A stretch of DNA of 64,000 bases from Cladopsammia gracilis (lineage: Eukaryota; Cnidaria; Anthozoa; Scleractinia; Dendrophylliidae), in the NCBI GenBank assembly GCA_022457155.1, contig JAJGOT010000289.1, positions 623,501 through 687,500 of the forward strand. The letters run 5' to 3'. The notes beneath the pieces were generated by a model. That model saw nothing but the letters and a program-made list of their open reading frames with translations, made no database searches and was not told where the DNA came from. The position numbers and the translations under genes are program-made. Positions 12,401 through 25,400 of this stretch are shown piece by piece (within the stretch, counting starts at the first letter, position 1; every line of letters begins with the position of its first letter).

Positions 12401-12551
12401 GTTTGAAGTGCACAAAACCTTTTTTTGATGCCACATAATGATATAACGACTTACTTTTAAGAATTGCCGATGAAAATAATCCAAGAAAACTGTGCACATG
12501 TCCAACAAAATTGAAACGCTTGCTCATAAGTTCACTCAACAACGCCGCCAT
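9087..12551 (-). CDS. MRPS14: Mitochondrial small ribosomal subunit protein uS14m (MRPS14), whole gene
   Basis: Two coding exons, complement(12455..12551) and complement(9087..9451), join A|GT in phase to give 153 residues plus TAA. The product is a component of the mitochondrial small ribosomal subunit, placed near the decoding region of the head. The C-terminal half carries the uS14 signature: RVRNRCVLTDRGRG, then SRIMFRHYADKG and the ending GMQKSQW, closely matching animal MRPS14. The first 32 residues begin MAALLSELMSKRF and are basic and hydrophobic, as expected for a mitochondrial targeting peptide. At 153 residues it is somewhat longer than the human protein (about 128). The 3-kb intron holds fold-back repeats. 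The gene starts 467 bp from the ANKIB1 start on the opposite strand. The family assignment is firm; exon 1 is inferred from phase, donor GTAAGT and leader character. Confidence 0.9.
10529..12377. mobile_element. Composite fold-back element
   Basis: The left end CCTTATTATAGGAAATTAAC (10530) is repeated in inverted orientation at the right end (12353-12376). An inner inverted pair is centred near 11400: TGCACCTTTCAATAACATGC (about 11261) against its complement near 11525, arms of roughly 80 bp. A separate palindrome sits at 11712-12274. No transposase frame is visible, so this is probably a nest of non-autonomous elements. Confidence 0.6.
11712..12274. mobile_element. 563-bp palindromic element with CATGTCCC motifs
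   Basis: The left end GGTGGTCAGACACGAGGGGT is exactly mirrored at the right end (to 12274), and the inversion continues with mismatches through most of the element to a centre near 11990. Both arms are studded with GGGACATGT and its complement, which keeps several reading frames open on both strands by chance. Confidence 0.75.
12455..12551 (-). CDS. MRPS14: MRPS14 exon 1 (mitochondrial targeting leader)
   Basis: Read on the minus strand, ATG at 12551-12549 opens MAALLSELMSKRF and stays open for 32 codons to a consensus donor AAAA|GTAAGT. It ends in phase 1, exactly what exon 2 needs. The ATG lies in AAAATGGCGGCG, a common animal start context. Confidence 0.8.
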
Positions 12552-13018
12552 TTTGTTTTAGCCTCGTTATAGCGCAATCGCGGAATTGAAATTGAGGTTG
12601 TACTGCAGATTCAGTTATGGAGTCAGCGGTGGTCTTCTTGAAAGTAGAAAACAGAAGTTTTTCCAAAACAAAAGCCTTGTTAGAATTTCTTTTATTTTCC
12701 GTTTCTGGTTTGTTGTGGAGTCTATTAGCGCCATTCGCCGACAATAACACATCAAGACAGACCAGGGGATACTTCTTTGTGAACAAGAGCGGAATAGCGT
12801 GGTGTTGAGGAAAATGCAGACACATGGAAGGACGATTTAAACCACGGCCGGGTGACTTCAACGTGCGCTTTGGTCGGCAATATCATCCGATCTGAGGGTT
12901 TCCTTTGGTTCGACACATGATCCAGAGAAACCAACAAGGATTGTGGACACCAGAAACGTTTTAATTTCTGTTCTCATTTTGTTTTTTACCGCTGTGATCT
13001 TGTAGTCGCCGATTTTCA
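12552..13018. promoter_or_regulatory. Shared head-to-head promoter region, MRPS14 and ANKIB1
   Basis: Only 467 bp separate the divergent start codons, so both 5' UTRs and core promoters must lie here or overlap. The minus-strand start sits in GCCGCCATTTTG, which resembles a YY1-type element. No TATA box was recognised. Open frames here on both strands look non-coding. Confidence 0.6.
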
Positions 13019-13402
13019 ATGGGAAGTTCAACATCGAAATTTCGTAAAGCACTCCAACGCGGAGAAGGGGTTGAAGCCATGCACATTTATTTGAAAAACC
13101 CTGACATAAAACGAAATCTAGATCCTAACTCCAGCTTTGGAGTGCATCATGACCACAATACAGCGCTGCATTTCGCCACCATACACGGCATGAAAGCATT
13201 TGTGCGGGAATTTCTAGAAGAACGAGCAAATCCAAACATTCGAAATGGTTTGGGAAGGAATTCTCTTCACTGTATTTGTCGAACGTACCGGGGAGCTGAG
13301 TCATCGGTTGACAAAACCAGGGCCGAGTGTTTGTCGAATCTTTTAGCGTGGAATTCAAGTAACCAGGACGAAACCGCCGCCGAAATAGATGCAAAAGACG
13401 AG
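13019..13402 (+). CDS. ANKIB1: ANKIB1 exon 1
   Basis: Encodes residues 1-128. It begins [12 protein letters not shown], matching the start of vertebrate ANKIB1 and the MGxxxS pattern for N-myristoylation. It includes the first ankyrin repeat ([13 protein letters not shown]) and part of the second. The donor is GAG|GTATGG, phase 0. Confidence 0.93.
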
Positions 13403-16400
13403 GTATGGCCTAAAATAAAGTGTACAAATTGTGTATTAAAGTTTATTCAATGGTGTAACGAACGAACTTCCGCAATGGAACTTGGAGTGCGTCAGCGAAG
13501 ATTATCACTGGCTTCCTCCAATAAAGTTAATCTTTTCCTTTTTGAAACTAAGAGTATTGGTATTTAGTTATTCCTTTTGTTATTTAAGCCATGAATCGAA
13601 TTAGAAGGTGTAGCGCAAAAAGGAAACTGATACGGAAATATTCCTCTTTCCCGCAAAAAAAAAATTAAAATTAAAATAAAGATAGAAAAACTGCTCATTG
13701 TTATTAGCTTTTCTTTAGAAAAGTTTGTTACCCTACTGTTGAAACGGTTATCCTGTAGTCTTTTATCAATTATCCGTCAAGAAAAGTTTTTTCACTTTCA
13801 GAGTTTGTAAAACAATGACAGACAAATTTGTATAATTTATGGATGAACGGCTGGACTGGAATTATATTGACTCTATATTGAAGCCTAAGGAAGCAGGTGC
13901 AAGGATTGAGAGAATATTAAAGTGAACTTTATGCTTTCATTCATTCAAACTTGCTTTCATCCAATGATAAAATTAATGTATCATTAAATTTTTGTGAACT
14001 GGGAATTTTGTAAGAAAATTGATCTTACAAAACAAAAAAAAGTTCACAAAAATTTGTAATACCAACTTCACTACAATAACATGAAAGTGTTACTCAGTAT
14101 TGCTTTCATTTGAATGGTTGCAATTAATTTAGGACTTGACAGTTAAAATTACACAATTCAGGAGTGCTATTAATTATTTTGTGGAAACTAACTGTTGTTT
14201 ACATGTACTTTACATGGAATAGATAAGTATTATTCACAGAATATTATTAAAATTATTAATTTATTAAAAAGAAAATTATTATAAATTATAAATTATTATA
14301 TTAAAAATTATAAATTATTATATTATTAAAAAGAAATTATTACTCAACAATACTAATTTTGTGAAAAATGGGATACCACAAATTAATAGGGTTCTAAATA
14401 AGGGTGCTTAGTTATGATGGAAGCAAAAAATTATTGAAGCGTGTGCAAAAAAACCTTTTACCTTGAAAAAAAAAATTTGAAACTTCAACACTATTCTAAT
14501 TGCTTAAAGTTAAAAGTATTTGATTGGCTTGATAACAAGTATGACAAAAAACCAAGAGTTACATAAAAGTTTCCTTTTTTTAAATATTTCATACCAATGG
14601 TTAAAATGGAAAATTTGAATTCAAGTAAAATATAAGCAAACTTATATCTGATGTTATTGAAATGAATTTGGAAAGATTTAATACTGCAATTAGTCAAATG
14701 TTAAGGAGACATTACCACATTTTCTCTAACACCTCCCCCCACTTCATTTACGGTCTTTCTCCATTTTTTTCAAGAGCATTTATTATTAGCACATGCCACT
14801 TTCCGTAGCTGTTCAATTATCCTTGAGACACATTTTGGTGAAGTTTGGTGACAATAGGTTGCTATGGTAATAGATATGACATCATAAGTAGCATGACATC
14901 AAGTCATATTTGAAAAAAAATATGTTTTCACCTTTTTCAGTAAAAAAAAAAACATATAAAATGGTGCCAAAAACAGGAAAATGTTTAACTGTAATATCAT
15001 TTTTTACAACTCTAGCAAAAATTATTTGCAACTTTCACATTTTCTGTTAAAGCTGAATTTTTTGTAAAATCCAAGATGCCGGCCATCTTGGCAGTGTTTG
15101 TGGATGATGTAATGCACCCCCAGCAGCACCATAACCCATATTGTTAGTGTAGCTGGAGTTTTTTTTTCAATGCAGCACGCACGTTCATTGGCTGATTCAT
15201 GGTCACATGACGTCTAACAAGCAAACTGTTTCCCACCAAACGTCCTTACAACAACAACAACATTTAGAGCTGGCAACAGTTGCGAAAGCAGGCAACAATG
15301 ATCATACCATGAAAAAAGATGGCATGATTATGATGCGATTGATGCTTACCTCGTGTGTTTGGTGAGGGAGGGTTTGCAACCAACCCAACCCCCAACCTCC
15401 ACCCCCCCCCCCATACCATGGTGGAGGTATACAGGTAAATTGGTGTGCACGTCCAAGTGTTAAGCCCCCATTCTTTCTAATACATGTAAGCCCTTTCTTT
15501 TAGGCCTACTCCCTGTGTTAAGTCTTCACCCTGGTTTCTATGTGAATAACCCATGTACAAGTATCAGGGGAGAAGTGCAAAAGCAAAAAAAAAAATGTTT
15601 TGCTATCTTTCAGGCTGGTAATACACCCCTGCATTATGCTGCTGGATCTGGTCTTTATCACTGTGTTCAGGTATGTAGTTCATTCAAATGTTTGGGTTCC
15701 GAATGAAACCACAACCTCTGTTAGGAAGCAGTTTGGTCAGACATGGTTTCAGATCAGCATGGTCCAAATCGCATTGCAAATAATATCCATGGTTACAAAG
15801 TATTTACACAGATTGAGCAATTTAATCATTTTTATTGAAGTGTTAAACATTGTCCTTAAACCATATTTGAAAGAAAAACTGCATGTTTCAATCAATTATT
15901 AAGCATTGTTTACATGTTTCAGTAATAATGATCTCAAATGGCATTATTGTGAAGGGAAGGTATACATGTAGTTGCATTGTTCAGAAGTAATAAACTGTGT
16001 TGATGTAAACACTACAGCTTCAATTAAGCTGCAATATGCATAATTATTTGTACTTGAATCTACAGCTGTTGGTTGCCAATGGTGCATCACTGTATGAAGA
16101 AAACGAAAATGGCGAGACTGCTTGTGACTGCGCAATTAAAGGAAGATTTGATGCCATTGCCTCTTTCCTGGAGTCAAGAATGGTTTTCTCTGTAAGTACA
16201 GGTCATGTTTTAAAGATGTCATACAGTCAACTCTCTTGAGGCAGATACCTCTCTAAGACAGACAACCCTGTAAGGCAGACACACCTGTGAGGCAGACACC
16301 TCTCTAAGGCAGATACACCTGTGAGGCAGACACCTCTCTAAGGCAGACACCTTTCTAAGGCAGACAGCCCAGTAAGGCAGACACCCCTATAAGGTGGACA

Positions 16401-19400
16401 CCTCTGTAAGGAAGAAACCCTTGTGAGGCAGACACCTCTCTAAGGTGGACAGCCCTGTAAGGAAGACACCTGTGAGGCAGACACCCCTACAAGGCAGACA
16501 CCCCTATAAGGTGGACACCTCTCTCAGGCAGACACCCCTACAAGGCAGACCCCCTATAAGGTGGACACCTCTCAGGCAGATGCACATGTGAGGAAGACAC
16601 CCCTCTAAGGCAGACAGCCCTGTAAGGCAGACACCCCTATAAGGTGGACACCTCTGTAAGAAAGACACCCCTGTGAGGCAGACACCTCTCTAAGGTGGAC
16701 ACCTCTGTAAGAAAGACACCTGTGAGGCAGACACCCCTACAAGGTGGACACCTCTCTCAGGTAGACACCCCTACAAGGCAGACACCCCTATAAGGTGGAC
16801 ACCTCTCTCAGGTAGACACCCCTACAAGGCAGACACTCCTATAAGGTGGACACCTCTCTCAGGTAGACACCCCTACAAGGTGGACACCTCTCTCAGGTAG
16901 ACACCCCTACAAGGCAGACACCCCTATTAGGTGGACACCTCTCTCAGGCAGACACTCCTGTAAGGCAGACACCCCTATAAGGTGGACACCTGTCTTAGGC
17001 AGACACCCATATAAGGTGGACATCTCTCTTAGGCAGACACCCCTATAAGGCAGACACCCATATAAGGTGGACATCTCTCGAAGATAGACACCCCTGTAAG
17101 GCAGACACCCCCCATAAGGTGGACACCTCTCTTAGGCAGACACCCCTATAAGGTGGACACCTCTGTAAGGAAGAAACCCTTGTGAGGCAGACACCTCTCT
17201 AAGGTGGACAGCCCTGTAAGGAAGACACCTGTGAGGCAGACACCCCTACAAGGCAGACACCCCTATAAGGTGGACACCTTTCTCAGGCAGATGCACATGT
17301 GAGGAAGACACCCCTCTAAGGCAGACAGCCCTGTAAGGCAGACACCCCTATAAGGTGGACACCTCTGTAAGAAAGACACCCCTGTGAGGCAGACACCTCT
17401 CTAAGGTGGACACCTCTGTAAGAAAGACACCTGTGAGGCAGACATCCCTACAAGGTGGACACCTCTCTCAGGTAGACACCCCTACAAGGCAGACACCCCT
17501 ATAAGGTGGACACCTCTCTCAGGTAGACACCCCTACAAGGTGGACACCTCTCTCAGGTAGACACCCCTACAAGGCAGACACCCCTATTAGGTGGACACCC
17601 CTATTAGGTGGACACCTCTCTCAGGCAGACACCCCTGTAAGGCAGACACCCCTATAAGGTGGACACCTGTCTTAGGCAGACACCCCAAAAAGGCAGACAC
17701 CCATATAAGGTGGACATCTCTCTTAGGCAGACACCCCTATAAGGCAGACACCCATATAAGGTGGACATCTCTCGAAGATAGACACCCCTGTAAGGCAGAC
17801 ACCCCCCCATAAGGTGGACACCTCTCTTAGGCAGACACCCCTATAAGGTGGACACCTCTCTAAGGCAGATGCACATGTGAGGAAGACACCCCTCTAAGGC
17901 AGACAGCCCTGTAAGGCAGACAGCCCTGTAAGGCAGACACCCCTATAAGGTGGACACCTCTGTAAGAAAGACACCCCTGTGAGGCAGACACCTCTCTAAG
18001 GTGGACACCTCTGTAAGAAAGACACCTGTGAGGCAGACACCCCAACAAGGTGGACACCTCTCTCAGGTAGACACCCCTACAAGGCAGACACCCCTATAAG
18101 GTGGACACCTCTCTCAGGTAGACACCCCTACAAGGCAGACACTCCTATAAGGTGGACACCTCTCTCAGGTAGACACCCCTACAAGGTGGACACCTCTCTC
18201 AGGTAGACATCCCTACAAGGCAGACACCCCTATTAGGTGGACACCTCTCTCAGGCAGACACCCCTGTAAGGCAGACACCCCTATAAGGTGGACACCTGTC
18301 TTAGGCAGACACCCCAAAAAGGCAGACACCCATATAAGGTGGACATCTCTCTTAGGCAGACACCCCTATAAGGCAGACACCCATATAAGGTGGACATCTC
18401 TCGAAGATAGACACCCCTGTAAGGCAGACACCCCCCCATAAGGTGGACACCTCTCTTAGGCAGACACCCCTATAAGGTGGACACCTCTCTAAGGCAGACA
18501 ACCCTGTAAGGCAGACACCCCTATAAGGTGGACACCTCTCTAAGATAGACACCCCAATAAGGTGGAAACCTCTCTTAGGCAGATACGCCCTAAGGCGGAC
18601 ACCCCCATAAGGTGGACACCTCTCTTAGGCAGACACCCCTATAAGGTGGACACCTCTCTAAGATGGACACCCCTATAAGGTGGACACCCCTGTAAGGCAG
18701 ACACTTCTATAAGGTGGACATCCCTATAAGGTGGACACCTCTCTAAGGCAGACAACCCTGTAAGGCAGACACCCCTATAAGGTGGACACCTCTCTAAGGT
18801 GGACACCCCTATAAGGCAGACACTTCTATAAGGTGGACACCTCTCTAAGGCAGACAACCCTGTAAGGCAGACACCCCTATAAGATGGACACCTTTCTAAG
18901 GCAGACACTTCTATAAGGTGCACACCCCTGTAAGGTGGACAACTCCCTAAGGCAGACACCCCTATAAGGTGGACACCTCTCTAAGGCAGACAACCCTGTA
19001 AGGCAGACACTCCTATAAGGTGGACATCTTTCTAAGGCAGACACCTCTCTAAGCCGGATATCAGTGGCTGGCTTGTTCCAGACAACTGAAATTCACTTTA
19101 TTGTCAACTCTCTATAAGGCATACAGCTAGAGCTGGTCTCATGGTGTTTAGCTTAGACAGAGTAATATTTCTTTAACACACTGTATGGTGCTTGTGTTAA
19201 TCTTGTTGCAGCTTATATCAGTTCCTCACAAAACACAAGATTGACACAAGCACCATACACATTGTTAAATAAAAATAATTTTTTCTCGAAGGCCTACTAT
19301 TTGATAAAATTTTGTCGCTATTTGTTTTCTTATGTGTGTGCGCAGGAAAGTCCAAGTGCTGTTGCTATTGATGAACCTGTTTTTGTTGACACAGATGATC

Positions 19401-22400
19401 AGGTATTTTTAAATAATAGCTATAAAGGATAAAATTAAATCGATTTTAAATTGATTTGCTAATACATGTAACAATAATATTACAGAACTTAAGGCAACAT
19501 GATCCATATTTATTGACAAAAACAGACTTCATGTCGAACTTTAATGTCTGCGGGATGAAATAATTACTCTGCAATTTGGTGCAGTGGGAAATTAGAATGT
19601 GTCCATTGTAGATGAGAGCGCAACTTTCCTTTTTCCTCCTGTCACTCCTCAGTTCCTCCTCAGCTTGTTTGCTCACTCTAGTCTCGTCAAGTTTGTGTTA
19701 TGATTTGACTGATTAAAGGGGCACCTCACAGTCTATGCAATACATACACCTTATTCGATGGTTTAACAGATAATACGCGCGGATATTTTACGATTTGCGT
19801 AGTATCTTTTCGAGCCCCGCAGGGGCGAGAAAAAATGCGAGCAATGAGTAAAATGTCTGCACATATTATCTGTTAAACCATCGAATAATGGATTTATTAT
19901 TCGACTGAAATTATTTTATTTATAATATCTTGTGTCTTGAAACCGGGATACTAAGTTGTAATACGGCAATCTACCGTGTAATACGCTCGGATATTTTGCG
20001 TGTTCTCTTTCCCTTATATGGTAAAATGATGTCATAGTTGAATAATAAATGGAAATGACGTGAGAATAATTATTATTATACATTGGTGTCACTAGCTCGA
20101 TTTTGATTGGCTATAAGCACGCAGCTAATTATTGCTTGCTGTTTCTGTTACGTCATACCTACAGACAATGAATTTTATATATGTAGAAGTGACGTCATAC
20201 CTACAGACAATAGTTTGTCTGCTGTGCATTGATCACTTTTTTGTGCGTGCTCTTGTCTTGACAAGTGCAGCTCAGGAATATGCATAATAAAACTTCGGCT
20301 TCAGCAGATAATGCAAACTTCATTTTCAGATATAAATGTACAGTTGAATCCCGATAACTGGAACCACTATTAGAAACACAACACTGTCAAGAGAAAAATT
20401 ACTACTTCCGGTGTAGATTGAAGGGGAAATTCCTTTGGTTTGACTTAAGGCCTGTTTACACAGGCAATTTTTTTGTGCAATTTTTAATGCACTTGTCAAT
20501 GCAATTTTTGTTGCACGCAAGTTGCATCTTCAAATCGCATGTGTAAACTGGTGGCGATTTCAGTGCGATTTAGAGATGATTTGTTACATGATTTCGTGGA
20601 GGTTTCAGAAACCTGGTGCAACTTGCTGTGATTTTGGGAAATCAAAGCAAATGTCACACCCAAATCGCACAGGAAATCACCGCTAGTTTACACTTGCAAC
20701 AAAAGTTGCATTGGAGAGCACAACAAAAATCATAATTATAAAAAATCCCATGTGTAAACGAGCCTTTAGAGTTAGGGGAGTTCATGTTAACTGGAGTTCA
20801 TCATGTTATCATCAAGTATTCCTGAATACTACTTTGCGATGTTTAGAAGCAGTATAGAGGTCTTTGTGCTCAAGATCTGCAAGAGGCAAAAGACTTGATG
20901 CTTGTAGAAACGGCTGATATGCTCAGGGTAAGTACCTAGTATTCAGTTACCCTTTCACTCCCAGAGACATGTAACGTAGTTCTAACTTTTGAGTCCGTCA
21001 ACGAAATCCTATGGTGTCCATTTAAATGAAACCTTTTTGGCAGTACTTTTGCATACACAATGTACCATTCATGGTGCAAAGCATTCTACGTGATAATTAT
21101 CCAGTAAACCTTTTACATGGCCGTTGACAAAACCAGGATCGGATCGGATCAACCCCCTGTAACTCTCTAAATGACGAATGGTTAGGTCTAGAGCTAGAGG
21201 GGTTGGTTCGATCCGATCCGATCCGGGTTTTGTCAACGGCCCTTTTACATCAATTTATTGTGGCCAAGATCAAATCAAGAATGACAACAACATTCATTTT
21301 GCAAATAATTGTTGTTGACAAACAAATAGCACCATAATTAATTGATTAAAGTACTGCTCAGTAGCTCTCTTTGTGTGGTCACTGTTAATAATAATCCCAT
21401 CCATCTTTGCATGCCTAGGTACTTTATGTAAGTCAACATGATGTATGACACACTGTTTGGGGTTTCATCCACAGACTGAAAAAACCCTTGTACACATACA
21501 GTCATAAACAGTACAGTACAGCTCAGTAGCTTTTTATTTGAATGGTCATACTTTGGGGTTTCATCCACAGACTTAAAAGTTAGAGCCATACTTTATTGAC
21601 AAAGGTTCGGTTGTAGGAATGCAAGGACTCATTCCCTTGGTAAAAATTTAGGTGGAACCTTCCACAGTCATGTTCAAATTTGTCTGTTTAGTAGAGGTAT
21701 TCAGTTAAGGGGGAGTAACGCCCACCAGTACATGTAAATACCATATAACAAAGGTCATGTATAATTTGTCAAATAATGTACTAAGTAGCAATCTTGTCAT
21801 CTCGAACACTGTGTTATGTATGGTTTCCATTCTCACTAAATGTAAGTTTGTCTTTTTCTTGTGTAGGTGCCATTATTCACTGCTGAAGGCCTGCTACGAG
21901 ATCACGGTAAGTCATTCCCCCAAGTACTCTTTACACTGTGATTATATAATCCAGGTTCAGTAGAAATAAAAGTTAATATTTGTTGTTTTTGTTATCATCA
22001 CTGTAACTACCCGGGTAACTAAGGCAACGACCTTCAGTGATAGTTCGACACTTAGTTTCTGTTGTATTTTTGGCATTCCCCCCAGTTTTGTCTTCCCACC
22101 CCTCGTTGTTTCATAACTATGGACATGATAAGAAAGATAAGTTCATGCTGGCTGTGATCTTAAAAATATGTGCTCAGATGATTGCTACATCTTTTTCAAT
22201 AAAAATGTGACCCTCCACGGGAAAACAGGGATAAAGGTGATAGCACGCTCACAACACGCTTCCACTTTAAAACAAAAGAAATTGTTTTTAGCACGCTTAA
22301 AGTGTGTTGAAGAGCACACTTCATTAGCAAACTCCCTTGTTTCGTCGGACACACTAAGAACAATAAAGCGTGTATATGCGAACAATGCAGTCAAACAAAG

Positions 22401-25400
22401 AAGCGTGTTAACCTTCGTAAACAAAAGCTAGCGTGCGACAACACTCTTAACGTGTGAAATAGCACAACACGCTTAGCGTGCGAGATCTCACGCAAAATTT
22501 ACTGCTGTGCAGAAAGTTTTCGAAATACAGAGAGAGTAGTGAGATAACACGTTGATGTGAACAACTACCTACCGTTTTGTCTAAGCTCAAAATAACCGCA
22601 TTTGATTGTAGCTTGACCTTGTCTAAACTATCGCGATCGGTCACCGTTGTTGCGATGCAATTTCAAAATAAGGCGAGATTCGGTTTTATTATTAACGCAA
22701 TTCTCGAACTCAGTGTTTTAGCTGCCCAAATAAGAACGTGGTGCAGTGTGAAGAAGCAGGCAATAAGCTTACTTGGCAATGTGTGTTGTAACTCACCGTT
22801 ACGTTCCGGCCCCCACTTCGATTTGAAAGAGAACATTGAGCAATCAGATATAATTTGTTTAGATTGTTCTTCTCCAGAATATTTAAAACAAGTCTTGTAT
22901 GGTTTAATGCGGAAGACCTTAGCCTGTTCCAGGCTCCGAGATAGTGGGGAACACGCGAAGTAAAAAAAAAAAGGAAAAAAATCGCGGGGGAACTGGGGAG
23001 AGGGTGGTCGGCGGAGCCTGTAAACATTTCTTTAAAAAGCTCTTTCCTCTGATTGGTCCGTTTTGACAGGTAATATCAACACCTCGCTGTGCACATTATA
23101 CTTGTCAATCGTAACGATGGCGTACGTGATCCTCGCGCGTGATGAAGAGGAATAAAAGTTATGTAATATTTTGGACGAATGCGTGCGCGATTTTCCTATT
23201 ATAGAAGCGCTCAGGAAAGGGAAACAAGAATGTCTTGTAAACTTGGCGCGTGGTAAAGATGTCTTCGCGATTCTGCCGACCGGTTTCGGGAAAAGCTTGA
23301 TATTTCAGCTCTTTCTACGCCTGGCGAAAGCAGCTCTGGCAGAGAAATCGACGATAATAGTCGTTTCTCTATTGGTTTCAGTGATGCGAGATCAAGTCGG
23401 ACAACTGAAAAAGTTCGGTTTTTATAAAAGGTGACAGGCTTAACACAAATCCTGCTCGTCGCTAAAAGCATTTTAGCCCAGCTTTAAAATAATACGCTTA
23501 CAGCTCATTTCTCAGTCCGTGATTTAATGTGAGCGCAAGTCTGCGGCCCTGCGGTTAGCATAACTTGCGAGATAGTGTTTCTTCGTCACGGCTATAAAAA
23601 GATTCTAAGATCCTTGAAGTTTTATGCGATAGTCACGGTCTATGTTGGAATAGTGGCATCTTGCACTTGTTTTTAGCTCCTCAGAGTTTATTCTGCGTTT
23701 AAGTTGACGTGTTTCTCTGAGCTAGGCAGTACATGTACCTCCATTGTCAGACGTATGGCGTCAATTGTTGCATCCGGTTTGAAATATTTGAATCTCCAGC
23801 ATCTCGGTTCGAGAAAGCGCCAGCAATTCCTTCAGTTTCTCACTACACTGAACAAAGAAACTCTTGGCACCTTGGTTCCTCTACATGCTACGTTTTTCCT
23901 ACAACATCTGCAGCACTTTGAAGGGTGGACTTCGAGATTCGAGTACAGTATATTTTCGTCGGCGTACGCGTCTTGCAATACATCGGATTTCCTCACGTTC
24001 TTACACGTGCTTTTGCGCGAAATACTCGCGCGAGAAATTCGAGAACTATTTCTGTTAATTGACATTTTGACATTTTGACGACAGAAAATTGGATTATCAC
24101 AAAACTTGCCAAAAGAGGGCGGAAGAGCGTCGGTAAAGAAATGTTTACAGGCTCCGCCGACCTCCCTCTCCCAGTTCTCCCGTGATTTTTTCTCTTTTTT
24201 TTAATACGCGCGTTCCCCACCATTTTGGAGCCTGGAACAGGCTAGAAAGACCTTAGATCTGATTCTGCTAGCTAACACGGTGACAAAAATTTCTTATCAA
24301 TAAGCGGGCACGAGAGACGCTATTTCCGCATGATTCTGTTCCAGTGTTTGCGCGGTTCATTGATGAGTTTGGAACGCCTTGTCAATCTCTACTGTTAAAT
24401 GTTTTTGATCGCATACTGCCGCAGTGTCCGAATTTAAATAAAAATTTATCAAACATTTATTGTCAGGGTCGACGGGCAGGTGAAACACTTGGTTGATTAT
24501 CAACTTGGCATATCTACGTTGAAATAACAAAATTTGACCTTGTTAATTAGTCAAAGCCGATTTGGCGCAATGTGTACAGCGATCAGGCTATAGAGCCAAG
24601 TGACATGAGTTCAAGTCTCGCTCCTGGTGTCCTTTTTTTTCTTTTTTTTTTCTTTCTTCTTCAGACTGAACATTATGAAAGTAATGTACCATATTTTTCT
24701 TCTCGCGTTTGTCAAAAATCCTTATGTTTAATTTAAAAATATATATATATTGAACCATGTCAGTGTGACAACATAAGCTTACCCCAATATTACGTTAAGC
24801 GTTACCATTTTTTCTGATTCACGGGTTGGCTCTTTAGGAGCCTTTGATTATTGTGTTGAATTCACGTGTATGAAAAAGTTATGGCGACCGCGGATTTACT
24901 TGACAACAAAGTAAAAGAATACCAAAGGTCATAATCACGATTTCAACAAGGAAGGTGATCAATTTGTGAAATTGTAGGTCTGTTCATCGTTCGGCGATCG
25001 AACGCTTATTTTCTTAGTCGTTTTCTTTCTTTGTCGCAAAATTTCGATATAATTATGGTTGACAAGATCGCAATTTTCTGCCATGTTTCTGTTTGCTTTA
25101 GCGTGTTTTAGCGTTCTTCTTTTTGCTCTAGCGTGTTCTAGCGTGCTATCTCGCACTCTAAGCGTGACAAGCTTTAGCACACTTATCCAAGCAAAAGGTT
25201 TAGCGTTTTAGCATCTCCAAAACAAAAGCTAGTGTGTCCTTCATTGTTCAACAAATTAAATATGCACATAAAGCGTGTCTTAGGACACACTTAGCGTGCT
25301 ATGTTAGCATGTTGTGAGCGTGCTATCACCTTTATCCCTGTTTTCGCGTGGAGGGTCACAAATAGTAGGGGGTGTCAAAGAACCCACTCACTGTTCGCAA

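Larger units (their letters stand above)
9452..12454 (-). other. MRPS14 intron, filled with repeats
   Basis: No further coding segment is needed or seen. The intron contains an A- and C-rich tandem stretch with repeated CACCGCAATACCCCAATGT-like motifs (about 10000-10110) and a large composite fold-back structure (10529-12377) with a nested 563-bp palindromic element (11712-12274). Confidence 0.6.
22206..25360. mobile_element. 3.2-kb DNA transposon (outer element) in ANKIB1 intron 6
   Basis: Terminal inverted repeats of about 50 bp begin TGTGACCCTCCACGGGAAAA at 22206 and are mirrored to 25360, with shared continuation AACAGGGATAAAGGTGATAG. Subterminal regions at both ends carry many copies of TAGCGTG or its complement (22240-22490, 25100-25320). 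No intact transposase is visible, and the open frames around 22577-22963 are not recognised. The flanking duplication could not be assigned. Another TIR element (22920-24244) is inserted within it. Confidence 0.75.

Noticed and set aside
12532..12861. 109-codon minus-strand and 63-codon plus-strand frames between MRPS14 and ANKIB1
   Set aside because: They overlap the shared promoter and MRPS14 exon 1 start, show no recognisable motif, and are not conserved-looking.
13403..13567. Continuation of ANKIB1 exon 1 frame to a 182-codon product
   Set aside because: The splice at 13402 restores the next ankyrin repeat in phase and matches the orthologue; read-through has no homology.
17591..18959. 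Open frames of Arg/Trp/Thr or Cys/Pro/Tyr repeats
   Set aside because: They follow the period of the intron 3 minisatellite and start at arbitrary places.
24550..24640. Possible tRNA or SINE head with GTTCAAGTC box
   Set aside because: A B-box-like GTTCAAGTCT is present, but the A box is poor and the 5' and 3' ends do not form an acceptor stem.
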